Source: an uncultured Coriobacteriaceae bacterium (GTDB lineage Bacteria; Actinomycetota; Coriobacteriia; Coriobacteriales; QAMH01). From it: a stretch of DNA of 48,162 nt. The notes beneath the pieces were generated by a model. The model had not been told where the DNA came from. It did no database searches and saw only the letters and a list, made by a program, of their open reading frames with translations. This document shows, piece after piece, positions 1 through 8,571 of the stretch. The DNA lies in assembly GCA_900544245.1 (NCBI GenBank), contig UQUH01000009.1:1-48162 (forward strand). Direction: 5' to 3'. How positions within the stretch are numbered: the stretch's first letter is position 1; every line of letters starts with the position of its first letter. The translations under genes were made by a program, and so were the position numbers.

Positions 1-845
1 AAGTCGTGGTCGTAGAGGTCCTCCTCGATGATGACGTTGAGCATCGCCATGCCCAAGGCGGTATCCGTACCGGGACGCAGGCGCAGATGCCAGTCGGCGC
101 GGGTCGCCACCCAGTTGACGCGCGGGTCGATGCTCATCAGCTTGGAGCCGCGGCGCATCATGTCGATGGCGGCGTGACCGAATAGCCCGTCACCGTTCGT
201 GGGCAGTGGGTCCTTGCCCCAGAATACGATGAGCTCGGGAAGCTTGAAGGCGGGATCGTCATAGCGGCCGGGCAGGCCACCAGCGTAGTCCATCTCGGGA
301 TAGGCGACGCCTGTGACGTAGGTCGTGCCCGCGACGCGCGGAATATAGCACGAGTAGCCGCTGAGCGGTTGGGAGGCATTAGGCGTTCCCAATGCGGCCT
401 GTGCGTACGCGGGGAGCATGGGGCCACCCTCGCGGCCCGTGCCGCCTTGCATGAGGATGGACTCCGCCCCGTAGTTTTCCTTGTAATACGCGACCTTCTC
501 GGCAATGGTGTCGAAGGCCTCGTCCCAGGTGATGCGCTCCCACTTGTTCTTGCCGCGGTCCTCGCGGGCGCGCTTCATCGGGTAGAGCACGCGATCGGGA
601 TTGTAGACGTAATCGCGCATGGTCAGGCAACGAACGCACAGACGGCCTCCCGTGACGGGATGGTTCTCGTCTCCTTCGATCCTGACCAACTCGCCGTTGG
701 AGTTCACGTAGGTCTTGATGCCGCAGCCAACGGGGTGGCATCCCGGAGGAGACCACGCGCAACCGCGGGTGACGGTGAGGCCGTCTTCCTCGAAGCGCCA
801 CGGCTTACCAAGATCGGCAGTTCCCTGGCCTTTGAACAGCTTCAT
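1..845 (-). CDS. Molybdopterin oxidoreductase large subunit, third copy (C-terminus outside window)
   Basis: Partial gene; about 281 N-terminal residues are present and the rest lies beyond base 1. It belongs to the DMSO-reductase superfamily of bis-MGD enzymes: cysteines C29, C36, C41 and C70 form the N-terminal [4Fe-4S] site (CX6CX4CX28C), followed by the YNPDR-YPMKR stretch and the GGTGREGG and GDGLFGHAAIDMMRRGSK segments. There is no Tat signal, so it should be cytoplasmic. It is very close in DNA and protein to the copy at 6120-8459, implying recent duplication, but around residues 158-161 it reads SQPL where that copy reads CYTQ. Its ATG overlaps the stop of the upstream Cys-rich gene (ATGA, 842-845), indicating translational coupling. 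A catechol-dehydroxylase-like or other reductive role is plausible by family and context; the substrate is unknown. Confidence 0.88.
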   Translation of the reverse strand, partial: MKLFKGQGTADLGKPWRFEEDGLTVTRGCAWSPPGCHPVGCGIKTYVNSNGELVRIEGDENHPVTGGRLCVRCLTMRDYVYNPDRVLYPMKRAREDRGKNKWERITWDEAFDTIAEKVAYYKENYGAESILMQGGTGREGGPMLPAYAQAALGTPNASQPLSGYSCYIPRVAGTTYVTGVAYPEMDYAGGLPGRYDDPAFKLPELIVFWGKDPLPTNGDGLFGHAAIDMMRRGSKLMSIDPRVNWVATRADWHLRLRPGTDTALGMAMLNVIIEEDLYDHD

Positions 846-1120
846 GAGGCAATCCCTCCTTCGATCGGATTCTCCTCGCGCACCCCCAGGGGGTGCTCGG
901 CGTCATCGCCATCGACAGCATCAGGACGCAGGCTATTTGCGCTGGCCATCATGCCGCCCGTGGGCGTGAACGCCTGGTCTCCGCACTGCTCGCATATGCC
1001 CGTCGTGGCGTCGACGATGCCGCCGCACTTCAGACACGGAATGCTCGGCGGAGGGGTATACAGAGGGCTGCTGGGATCGAACTTTCCGCAGCGCCCGCAG
1101 TTCGTGCACGGATAGCACAT
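842..1120 (-). CDS. Small Cys-rich zinc-ribbon-like protein (MCYPC protein)
   Basis: A 92-residue protein opening with Met-Cys. Eight cysteines form four CxxC pairs (C2/C5, C8/C11, C29/C32, C43/C46), followed by an acidic tail without cysteine. The spacing fits one or two zinc ribbons or another metal or cluster site; I recognise no named family. It sits 12 bp after the FKBP gene and overlaps the start of the next molybdoenzyme gene by 4 bp (ATGA), so it is almost certainly made with that enzyme. Another short protein starting Met-Cys (8572-8778) also precedes a molybdoenzyme gene. Possible roles are metal or cluster delivery or an enzyme-specific accessory subunit; this is inference from position only. 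Confidence 0.75.
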   Translation of the reverse strand: MCYPCTNCGRCGKFDPSSPLYTPPPSIPCLKCGGIVDATTGICEQCGDQAFTPTGGMMASANSLRPDAVDGDDAEHPLGVREENPIEGGIAS

Positions 1121-1132
1121 TGCATCCGCTCC

Positions 1133-1576
1133 CTACTGGAGGTCGACGAGCTCGACCCAGTATTCGAGCGTCTTGCCCGCATAGGGATGGTTCATGTCAA
1201 TCTTCACCGTGTCTTCGGTCGCGTCCACCACCATGGCGGGACGCTTGGCGAGGCCATCGGCGCTTTCCCACATGATCATCGTGTCCTTCTTGATTTCGTA
1301 ACCATGCGGGATGATCGAACGCGGATACCACTTGACCTGCTTGGGGTCGGCATCGCCGTACCCCTCTTCGGGGGGAATGATGAGCGTGGCGCTTTCGCCA
1401 ACCTGCATCTTGTGCAGGGCATCGTCAATGCCCTTGACCACGCGGCCCGCCCCGATGCGGACGGGCAACGGCTCGTCCAGGTGCTTGTCCACGTGGCGTT
1501 CGCCGAGTATGCCCCCCTCATAGCGGATGTAGGCCAGCATACCCGTGCGGTTCTCTTCTGATCCGGTCTCTTCCAT
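1133..1576 (-). CDS. FKBP-type peptidyl-prolyl isomerase, SlyD-like
   Basis: 147 residues. An FKBP fold interrupted by a SlyD-type flap insert: the VRIGAGRVVKGIDDALHKM and EGYGDADP segments are FKBP hallmarks, and the end (DMNHPYAGKTLEYWVELVDL) is the typical SlyD-like C-terminal strand. The His-rich metal-binding tail of E. coli SlyD is missing. SlyD-like proteins are folding helpers, some linked to metalloenzyme maturation. Start chosen at the ATG preceded by a GGAAGGGGG ribosome site; longer readings upstream have no such site. It lies between the second FeS subunit and the Cys-rich protein in the same minus-strand run, so it is probably dedicated to maturation of the neighbouring molybdoenzymes. 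A second FKBP of the same type lies at 14249-14674. Confidence 0.88.
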   Translation of the reverse strand: MEETGSEENRTGMLAYIRYEGGILGERHVDKHLDEPLPVRIGAGRVVKGIDDALHKMQVGESATLIIPPEEGYGDADPKQVKWYPRSIIPHGYEIKKDTMIMWESADGLAKRPAMVVDATEDTVKIDMNHPYAGKTLEYWVELVDLQ

Positions 1577-1708
1577 GCATCCCCCTTCCAAGCCAATGAG
1601 ACAAAACCGGCCCGGCGGCATTTGTCTTCCATCTCCCCCAAGGGGGCGACCCGACCATGCGAGACGCCCCCGTGGAGACTGTGAAAATGTCACGAATCGG
1701 AATCCGTC

Positions 1709-2200
1709 CTAGACGGCGTCCTCCTCGTACTCGCCGACCTTGGCGTCTGCGCGGTGGGCACCGAAGGTCGAGGCACCAGTGCCGGTGACCTCCATGGCCG
1801 CTGCCTTGTGCGCATCGGTCGCGTTCTCCTGATGGACGAACTCGCCCTTGGCCTCGCGCGGCATGAACTGCGGGACGATGAGCATCTGCTTGGGCTTTTC
1901 CTCAAGCTTCTTCGACAGCTCCTCGACCGTGCCGTAGTAGAGGATGTTGGCGAGGCAGTGATGCACGCAGATGGGCTCGCGGCCACGCGCGGTGCGATCC
2001 TTGCACAGGTCGCACAGATCCGTCGGCAGGGGGAAGTAGTTGAAGTTGATGTTGTCGTCATCGATGTACCACGGGCCATCGGCATGGACGGCGATGCCCG
2101 TCTTGCCTACCGGGTAACCATGCTCTTCCTTGCAGGAGACCTGGCACGAACCGCAGTTCGTGCAGTACTCGTAATCGATAAGAAGTCCGTAGGTTGCCAT
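1709..2200 (-). CDS. 4Fe-4S dicluster small subunit of molybdoenzyme 2
   Basis: 163 residues. Two ferredoxin-like cluster motifs are visible: C13-X2-C16-X2-C19-X3-C23 near the N-terminus and C63-X2-C66-X11-C78-X3-C82. This is the electron-transfer subunit usually paired with DMSO-reductase-family catalytic subunits. It starts 2 bp after the stop of the large-subunit gene at 2203-4569, so the two form one heterodimer-coding unit. It is longer than the paralogue at 5772-6119 because of a hydrophilic tail of about 50 residues, rich in Ala, His and acidic residues, of unknown role. No membrane anchor subunit (DmsC or NrfD type) is encoded nearby, so electrons are probably delivered by a soluble donor. 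Confidence 0.93.
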   Translation of the reverse strand: MATYGLLIDYEYCTNCGSCQVSCKEEHGYPVGKTGIAVHADGPWYIDDDNINFNYFPLPTDLCDLCKDRTARGREPICVHHCLANILYYGTVEELSKKLEEKPKQMLIVPQFMPREAKGEFVHQENATDAHKAAAMEVTGTGASTFGAHRADAKVGEYEEDAV

Positions 2201-2202
2201 AT

Positions 2203-4569
2203 TTACACCAGCTTTCCGAATTTTTCCCAGATGAGATTCATGTCGGTGTCATACGACTCGCTCACGGGCTCGACGTTGCAGATCAGGCACTTGTTGGGAG
2301 CGCCGAATCCCAGCTTGCCCATGCGGCCGTTGGGGCACAGGTTGTTAATCTGCGAGCGGAAGGTGCCGTAGAGGTTCGGTTCGCTGCCATCCTCTTCGGG
2401 GAACCACCAGCCGTGCTGACCATGAACGGTCTTCTCGTCCACGGCCTCGGAGACCTTGGCCTTCATGACGGCCTCGCCAAACATGTTCCAGACACGTACC
2501 CACTGACCATCGGCGATGCCCTTCTCCTGCGCCGTCTTGGGATTAATCTCGAGCAGCGGATCGGGATTGAGCTCGCGCGTGTAGGGAATCTGACGGTTCT
2601 CGGAGTGGAAGAACGCCGTGGTGCGTGCGCCGGTCGTGAGGATGAGGGGATACTCGTCCATGAGCTCCGGCTTGCTGACCGGGCTGAACTCCGGCTCGAT
2701 GTAGTACGGCAGCGGATCCTCGCCAAACTGGTTGTACGCGGTCGACCAAAGCTCGACGCGACCGGTCGGGGTGGCAAAGCCAACCTGGCCATCCTGACGC
2801 AGCAGACCCTTCTCGTACTTGTAGTACTCGATGGGCACCTGGGCGACGACGCACTTGGAAACCTCGTCGAAGGTCTCGCCGTGATTCTCGACACCCAGAC
2901 GGAAGGCCTCGACGAGCTCGTGCTCGTTGGCCCACTTGGAGAAGCGCTCCGGATGCAGGTACTTGCCCAGGCGATAGGCGAGCTCCATGTCGGAGGGCAG
3001 GCCACCGCAATCGACGGCCTTGTGCATGAAGCCAGCGGTAACCGTGCAGGGCGCATAGTGCGTGAAGACGGTGCCCTCGCGCTCGGCGATGGTGGCGATA
3101 GGCAGGAAGATGTCGCAGGTCGCCTGGATGGAGGCGTTCATGAACAGGTCGATGCCGATGCAGAACTCGAGGGACTTGCACAGGGCGTCATGCCAGCGCT
3201 TAGGCTCCATCGAGGTGTTCGACAGCGGGTTGGAGGCCATGTAAAAGCCCATGCGGATGGGATAGGGCTTGTCGGTCTCGAGGGCCTCGAGCATGAGGTC
3301 AACCTGCGAGTTGAGGATCATGTTGCAGTACGCGGGGTACTGGTCCATGCCAATCATCTTCTGGAAGAGCTCGTCGGGGATGCATTCCTTGTAGCCAAAG
3401 CCGAGCTCGTTGTGACCGGCATCGGCACCAGGAACGAGCTGGCCACCCGGACGGTCGAAGTTGCCGGTGATGGCCTGCAGCGCGATGATGCACTGGCTGT
3501 TCTGCATGCCGTCGGTCTTCTGGTCGACGGCAAGACCCCACATGATGGCGGCCGGCTTGGCCTTCGCGTACATGCGTGCGGCGGCGTAGATCTTCTCGAC
3601 GGGAACCTGGCAGATCTCGGCGGCCTTTTCGGGGGGCATCGTGGCGACGCGCTCGGCGAGCTGCTCGAAGCCGTAGCACCAGTACTCGACAAACTCGTGA
3701 TCGTAGAGGTCCTCCTTGATGATGATGTCGAGCATCGCCATGGCCAGGGCCGTGTCCGTGCCGGCGCGCAGCTGGATGAAGATGTCGGCGCGGGCGGACA
3801 GCCAGTTGACACGCGGGTCGATCTGGATGAGACGCGTGCCGCGGCGCATGGCGTCGACGACCGCATGGCCGAAGAAGCCGTCCGGGTTGGACTCGAGCGG
3901 AGCCTTGCCCCACATGACCAAAACCTCGGTCAGCGTGTAGCGCTCGTCATCCCAGCGGTCGGGCAGCGCACCCGCGTAATCCCACTCGGAATAGGTGGAA
4001 CCCGTGATGTAGGCGGCAGCCGCGAGACGCGGGGTGTAGCAGGCATAGCCGGACTGCATATAGCAGTAGTTGGGCGTGCCGAACACCATCGTGGGATACA
4101 GCGACATGGTGCCACCCTCGCGGCCGGTGCCGGACATGCCGATGATGGACTCGGGGCCGTACTGGTCGACGATGCGCTCGTAGTTCTCCTTGATGATGGC
4201 AAAGGCCTCGTCCCAGGAGCACTCTTCCCAGGCATCCGCGTTGCCACGCTGGGAGCGATCGCGCTTCATCGGGGTGAGGATGCGGGCGGGGCTGTAGACG
4301 TAGTCCTTCAGCGTGATGCACCTCGGGCACAGACGACCCTGGGTGACGGGATGGTTCTCGTCGCCCTCGACGTGCTCGAGCCTGCCGTCCTCGTTGACGT
4401 AGAGCTTGAGACCGCAGCCGACGGGATGGCATCCCGGAGGCGACCACGGGCAGGTGCGGGTGACGGTGTAATCGCCATCCTCGTAGCGCCAGGGCTTGCC
4501 GATGTCGTTGACGTCGGCAAGGGAATCCAGCTTCACGACTGGAGCTGCCTTGTAATCACTTAACTCCAT
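2203..4569 (-). CDS. Molybdopterin oxidoreductase large subunit, second copy
   Basis: 788 residues, complete. DMSO-reductase superfamily catalytic subunit with N-terminal [4Fe-4S] cysteines C40, C47, C52 and C81 (CX6CX4CX28C), central pterin-binding segments (GFFGHAVVDAMRRGTR, IDPRVNWLSARAD, ADQKTDGMQNSQC-like region) and a C-terminal molydopterin-dinucleotide-binding domain (LTTGARTTAFFHSENRQIPY onward). There is no Tat signal. It is clearly diverged from the other two large subunits, so it probably has a different substrate. The FeS partner follows 2 bp downstream; the DUF1883/TorD pair lies 84 bp upstream. By family and context it may act in anaerobic reduction or dehydroxylation of phenolic or similar compounds, as known for Eggerthellaceae relatives; this is inference. 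Confidence 0.93.
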   Translation of the reverse strand: MELSDYKAAPVVKLDSLADVNDIGKPWRYEDGDYTVTRTCPWSPPGCHPVGCGLKLYVNEDGRLEHVEGDENHPVTQGRLCPRCITLKDYVYSPARILTPMKRDRSQRGNADAWEECSWDEAFAIIKENYERIVDQYGPESIIGMSGTGREGGTMSLYPTMVFGTPNYCYMQSGYACYTPRLAAAAYITGSTYSEWDYAGALPDRWDDERYTLTEVLVMWGKAPLESNPDGFFGHAVVDAMRRGTRLIQIDPRVNWLSARADIFIQLRAGTDTALAMAMLDIIIKEDLYDHEFVEYWCYGFEQLAERVATMPPEKAAEICQVPVEKIYAAARMYAKAKPAAIMWGLAVDQKTDGMQNSQCIIALQAITGNFDRPGGQLVPGADAGHNELGFGYKECIPDELFQKMIGMDQYPAYCNMILNSQVDLMLEALETDKPYPIRMGFYMASNPLSNTSMEPKRWHDALCKSLEFCIGIDLFMNASIQATCDIFLPIATIAEREGTVFTHYAPCTVTAGFMHKAVDCGGLPSDMELAYRLGKYLHPERFSKWANEHELVEAFRLGVENHGETFDEVSKCVVAQVPIEYYKYEKGLLRQDGQVGFATPTGRVELWSTAYNQFGEDPLPYYIEPEFSPVSKPELMDEYPLILTTGARTTAFFHSENRQIPYTRELNPDPLLEINPKTAQEKGIADGQWVRVWNMFGEAVMKAKVSEAVDEKTVHGQHGWWFPEEDGSEPNLYGTFRSQINNLCPNGRMGKLGFGAPNKCLICNVEPVSESYDTDMNLIWEKFGKLV

Positions 4570-4652
4570 TGCTTCACTCTCCTTCTCCTTCTTTCACGAC
4601 CCGGCTCTTGTCTGTGCCGGACCGTCATAACCAAACGTGCGTATCCGCGCGA

Positions 4653-4973
4653 TCAGGCGCCAAGCACCGCGTCATCGATGAGCTTCACGTTGAACTCGGC
4701 GGTTCCCGAGTACGTGTGCGGATTGATGATCACGTGCCAGCGCGCTTCGCGGGGCACCTTGAATCGATACGGTGATGAGGTCAGCTGGCCCGAAAAGGCC
4801 CTGCAGTCCTCATCCGCCTTGTAGAGCTCGTAATTCTCGTGGTCCATGATCTTGACCCCGACGGAACGGGTGATGGTGATGACGATGCTCTGACCGGGGC
4901 CGGCAACGCCAAGGTCATACTCGACCTCGCTCTTGTTCCAGTTGCGGCCATCTGGCCCGTGATCCTGCGTCAT
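4653..4973 (-). CDS. DUF1883-like domain protein
   Basis: 106 residues. The segment from about residue 17 to the end (EYDLGVAGPGQSIVITI through YRFKVPREARWHVIINP) resembles the DUF1883 domain, a small beta-rich module otherwise met alone or attached to TIR domains. No signal peptide or membrane segment is seen. Its ATG overlaps the TGA of the TorD-type gene (ATGA, 4970-4973), so the two are translationally coupled. That position inside a molybdoenzyme operon is unusual for the family. The function is unknown; a role in enzyme assembly or stress on the enzyme is possible but unsupported. The family call comes from recalled sequence pattern and needs an HMM search. Confidence 0.65.
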   Translation of the reverse strand: MTQDHGPDGRNWNKSEVEYDLGVAGPGQSIVITITRSVGVKIMDHENYELYKADEDCRAFSGQLTSSPYRFKVPREARWHVIINPHTYSGTAEFNVKLIDDAVLGA

Positions 4974-5677
4974 CGTGCCCCCTCCCTCTCCGTCGCACAG
5001 ACCTCGCGCAGGTACTCGGCATCGAGCTCGAGCCAACCCTGCGTCATGGCGAGCAGGCCGGTGTAGAAATCCGTCTCGGCGAACTTCGCGACCGCTTCCC
5101 CGAAGGAGCCGATCCACGCAAGCAGATGGCCCTCCAGAAACTCGAGTTCCTTTTTCCGCGTCCCGGCGGCGGCCGCCAGCTCGCCTGCGCGCAGGGCGGT
5201 AAGCTCGCTATTGGCCAGGTACTGCATGAACTCGAGCTCGCACGCGATGTGGTCGTCCGCGATGAGGCGATCTCTCGTGGGCGCGAACATGCATGCGCGG
5301 AACGCATCGGACACTTCGGCGCAGTGATCCCCGCCCAGCGATTTGCTTCCGGTACGGTAGATCGACTCGTATGGGTAGGCGGCATTGCTACCCGCCTCGT
5401 CCGCCTTGTCGGGGTCGACGCCATAGCCCAGAAATGCCAGGCAGTAGTCAATGGCGAGCGCCGACTTGAATCGATCGAGATCGTCAATCGCGTCCAGATA
5501 TGCGCGTACGCGCGCGTAGCCCGAGTCGAAGAGCTCGTTACCCGTCGGCTCGGCGACGGGGCTTTCGATCAGGTCGGCAAGGAGCTCCTTGTCGACCTCG
5601 CTTCGAAACAGGCGCGACAGCATGGCGTAGTTGTCGCACCTGTCCTCGGTTTGAACTTCGAGTTCCCGCTGGTCCAT
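4970..5677 (-). CDS. TorD/DmsD-family molybdoenzyme chaperone
   Basis: 235 residues, all-helical in appearance. Family marks are the AAYPYESIYRT segment, DDHIACELEFMQYLAN and the FLEGHLLAWIGSFGEAV helix, which correspond to the conserved YP-ES, DH-EL-FM and HL-W positions of TorD/DmsD/NarJ-like proteins. These cytoplasmic chaperones bind the apo large subunit and assist cofactor insertion, and for exported enzymes proofread Tat signals. Here the large subunits have no Tat signal, so only the maturation role applies. Start chosen at the ATG behind an AGGAC ribosome site; a longer reading begins in low-complexity Arg/Ala sequence. It lies 94 bp after FeS subunit 1 and overlaps the DUF1883 gene by 4 bp. 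Confidence 0.85.
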   Translation of the reverse strand: MDQRELEVQTEDRCDNYAMLSRLFRSEVDKELLADLIESPVAEPTGNELFDSGYARVRAYLDAIDDLDRFKSALAIDYCLAFLGYGVDPDKADEAGSNAAYPYESIYRTGSKSLGGDHCAEVSDAFRACMFAPTRDRLIADDHIACELEFMQYLANSELTALRAGELAAAAGTRKKELEFLEGHLLAWIGSFGEAVAKFAETDFYTGLLAMTQGWLELDAEYLREVCATEREGAR

Positions 5678-5771
5678 GAAGGCGTCCTGTTCTCGCTCGC
5701 CTCTTGTCGCGTGGGGTGCACGCGGGGTCGCTTGCTCTCCCGCATGCACCTCTCGTCACGCGACGGGCTTG

Positions 5772-6119
5772 CTAATACTGGTAGGGCTTGGGTACGAAAA
5801 GCACCTGGTTCGGCTTCTCCTCGAGCTCCTTTGCAAGGTCCTCGACCGTGCCCCACTGCATGACGCCGGCCAGGCAATGATGCACGCAGAAGGGCTGCTG
5901 GCCCTTTTCCGTACGCTCCACGCACAGGTCGCATAGGCGGGTCGGGGTCGGAATCTTGTTCCAGTTGAACTTGCCGTCCGAGCACTCCCAGGGGCCATCG
6001 TCGAGAACGCGAATGCCCCACTGCCCCACGGGGATGTTATGAATCTCCTTGCACGCGACCTCGCAAGACTGGCAGCCCGTGCAAAACTCGTAATCGATAA
6101 GCAGTCCGTAGGCTGTCAT
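5772..6119 (-). CDS. 4Fe-4S dicluster small subunit of molybdoenzyme 1
   Basis: 115 residues. Ferredoxin-like electron-transfer subunit with C13-X2-C16-X2-C19-X3-C23 and a second CX2CX11CX3C motif (RLCDLC to FCVHHC). It begins directly after the TAG of the large-subunit gene, without a gap, so the two products are made together as a heterodimer. It is strongly similar to the subunit at 1709-2200 but ends at the VPKPYQY stretch, without that protein's extra tail. It should pass electrons from a soluble reductant to the Mo site, since no membrane subunit is encoded in the locus. Confidence 0.93.
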   Translation of the reverse strand: MTAYGLLIDYEFCTGCQSCEVACKEIHNIPVGQWGIRVLDDGPWECSDGKFNWNKIPTPTRLCDLCVERTEKGQQPFCVHHCLAGVMQWGTVEDLAKELEEKPNQVLFVPKPYQY

Positions 6120-8459
6120 CTAGATCACCAACTTTCCGAAGTGGTCCCAAACCTCCATCATGTCGGTGTCATAGTTCTCCGACACCGGTTTCACGCTGCA
6201 GATCAGGCACTTGAACGGCGCGCCGAATCCGAGCTTTCCGACCATGAAGTGAGGGATGAGCTCGTTGATGTTGGAACGCCATACCTCGTACAGGCTGGGC
6301 TCCTCGGGATCCTTCTCGGGGAACCAGAAACCATGCTGCGCATGCACGACACCCGGCTTGACGATCTGGGAAACCTTGGCCTTCAAGACGCATTTGCCAA
6401 ACGGGCTTGCAACCTCGACCCACTGGCCATCGGCGATGCCGTGCTTGAGCGCGTCCTCGGGGTTGATCTCGATCAGGGGGTCGGGATTCATCTCGCGCAG
6501 GTACGGAATCTGCTTGCCCTCCGAGTGGAAGTAGCAATAGGTACGGGCACCCGTCGTGAGGACGAAGGGGTACTCCTCCATCTTCTCGGGCGTGGACACC
6601 GGCGAGAGCTGCGGCTCCTCGTAGTACGGCAAAGGATCCTCGCCGAACTGGCGGAACATCGTCGAGTAGAGCTCGACACGGCCGGTCGGGGTGTTGAAGC
6701 CGGGCATGCCGTCGGGACGCAGGCGACCGGACTCGTACTTGTAGTAGCCGCACATCTCGGTCTTCTGGTGGACGACCTCTTCGCGCAGCTCCTCGAAGGA
6801 CTTCTTGTAAGCAAGGCGGTAATCGGCCAGGAAGTCGTAGTAGTCCTTGTACTTCTCGAAGTTGATGGGCATGCAGCGCAGGCCGAGCTCGTAGAAGATC
6901 TCGCAATCGCCCTTGCAGTCGCCCACCGTGATGGACTTGTTGACGGCACCGGCCATGATCGGCGATGCGCCGTAGTGCGTGTACACGACGGTATCATGCT
7001 CCACGGTCGACGACAGCGGCAGGAAGATCTCGCAGGTGGCCTGAATCGTCGGGGTCATCCACACGTCGATGCCGAAGCACCACTCGAGGTTCTTGACCAT
7101 GGCGTCGTGCCAGCGCTTGGGCTGGGCGGCACAGGTGCCGGCCAGGAAGTTGGTATCCTCGAAGACGCCCATCTTGAACGGATAGTACTTGGCGTCGTCG
7201 CCCGCCTCGAGCGCGTCGAGAACCATGTCGCACTGCGCGTTGAGGACAAGGCCGACATAGGCCGGGTACTCCTTGATGCCCAGGATCTTGCTCTGAAGCT
7301 CGGGGCCGAGGTTGTTCCAGCCAAAGCCGAGCTCGAGTCCGTCGTTGACATCACCGATGAGCTGGCCGCCGGGAACGTCGATGTTGCCGGTGATGGCCTC
7401 GAGGGCCATGATGCAGTGGCCGGCCTGGACGCCATTGGACTTCTGGTCGATGGCCAGACCCCACGCGATCTGCGCGGGCTTGGCCGCGGCGTAGACGCGG
7501 GCGGCCTCGCGAATCTGGTTCGCGTCGAGGTCGCAGATCTCGGCTGCCTTCTCGGCGGGCATCTCCTTGACGCGCTCGGCGAGCTGCTCAAAGCCGTAGC
7601 ACCACTTGTCGACGAAGTCGTGGTCGTAGAGGTCCTCCTCGATGATGACGTTGAGCATCGCCATGCCCAGGGCCGCGTCGGTGCCGGGACGCAGGCGCAG
7701 GTGCCAGTCGGCACGCGTGGAGACCCAGTTGACGCGCGGGTCGATGCTCATGAGCTTGGAGCCGCGGCGCATCATGTCGATGGCGGCGTGACCAAACAGG
7801 CCGTCGCCGTTGGACGGAAGGGGCTCCTTGCCCCAGAACACGATAAGTTCGGGAAGCTTGAACATCGGGTCGTCATAGCGGCCGGGCAGACCGCCGGCGT
7901 AGTCCATCTCGGGATAGGTCGCGCCCATGACGTAGGTCGTGCCCGCGACACGCGGAATGTAGCAGGAATAGCCGGACTGCGTATAGCACGCGTTGGGGGT
8001 ACCCAGGCATGCGTGCGCGTATGCGGGAAGCATGGGGCCACCCTCGCGACCGGTACCGCCCATGACCAGGATGGATTCGGCACCATACTTGTCCTTGAAG
8101 TACTTTACCTTCTCGGCGATGGTGTCATACGCCTCGTCCCACGTGATACGCTCCCACTTGTTCTTGCCGCGGTCCTCGCGAGCGCGCTTCATGGGATACA
8201 GGACGCGATCGGGATTGTAGACGTAATCGCGGATGGTCAGGCAACGGACGCAGAGGCGGCCGTTTGTGATGGGATGGTTCTCATCGCCCTCGACGCGCAC
8301 GAGCTCGCCGTTGGAGTTCACGTAGGTCTTGATACCGCATCCGGTCGGATGACATCCCGGAGGAGACCATGCGCAACCACGGGTGACGGTGAGGCCGTCT
8401 TCTTCGAAGCGCCACGGCTTGCCAAGATCGGCAGTGCCCTGACCTTTGAAAATCTTCAT
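6120..8459 (-). CDS. Molybdopterin oxidoreductase large subunit, first copy
   Basis: 779 residues, complete. DMSO-reductase superfamily. [4Fe-4S] cysteines C29, C36, C41 and C70, with an extra C73; glycine-rich GGTGREGG at 134-141; C158 and C166 in the loop where this superfamily carries its Mo ligand; C-terminal dinucleotide-binding domain beginning near LTTGARTYCYFHSEGKQIPY. No Tat signal, hence cytoplasmic. Start is the ATG behind GGAAAGGAAAGAGC; a reading nine codons longer lacks a ribosome site. It is near-identical in its N-terminal third to the partial copy at 1-845. The Pro/Gly/Ala-rich Met-Cys protein lies 112 bp upstream and the FeS subunit directly downstream. Likely a reductive or dehydroxylating enzyme; the substrate is not inferable. 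Confidence 0.93.
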   Translation of the reverse strand: MKIFKGQGTADLGKPWRFEEDGLTVTRGCAWSPPGCHPTGCGIKTYVNSNGELVRVEGDENHPITNGRLCVRCLTIRDYVYNPDRVLYPMKRAREDRGKNKWERITWDEAYDTIAEKVKYFKDKYGAESILVMGGTGREGGPMLPAYAHACLGTPNACYTQSGYSCYIPRVAGTTYVMGATYPEMDYAGGLPGRYDDPMFKLPELIVFWGKEPLPSNGDGLFGHAAIDMMRRGSKLMSIDPRVNWVSTRADWHLRLRPGTDAALGMAMLNVIIEEDLYDHDFVDKWCYGFEQLAERVKEMPAEKAAEICDLDANQIREAARVYAAAKPAQIAWGLAIDQKSNGVQAGHCIMALEAITGNIDVPGGQLIGDVNDGLELGFGWNNLGPELQSKILGIKEYPAYVGLVLNAQCDMVLDALEAGDDAKYYPFKMGVFEDTNFLAGTCAAQPKRWHDAMVKNLEWCFGIDVWMTPTIQATCEIFLPLSSTVEHDTVVYTHYGASPIMAGAVNKSITVGDCKGDCEIFYELGLRCMPINFEKYKDYYDFLADYRLAYKKSFEELREEVVHQKTEMCGYYKYESGRLRPDGMPGFNTPTGRVELYSTMFRQFGEDPLPYYEEPQLSPVSTPEKMEEYPFVLTTGARTYCYFHSEGKQIPYLREMNPDPLIEINPEDALKHGIADGQWVEVASPFGKCVLKAKVSQIVKPGVVHAQHGFWFPEKDPEEPSLYEVWRSNINELIPHFMVGKLGFGAPFKCLICSVKPVSENYDTDMMEVWDHFGKLVI

Positions 8460-8571
8460 GCTCTTTCCTTTCCTCTTCTCTCTCAACCTGTCTTGTCACT
8501 TCGTGTCCCAAGTCGGCTTTCACCGACCGGGGGGACGCCTGCATCGGAACGTGCCCGACGAGACATCTCGA

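Noticed and set aside
2194..4563. A 789-codon open frame opposite the second molybdoenzyme gene
   Set aside because: Mirror of a high-GC gene; no ribosome site or family features.
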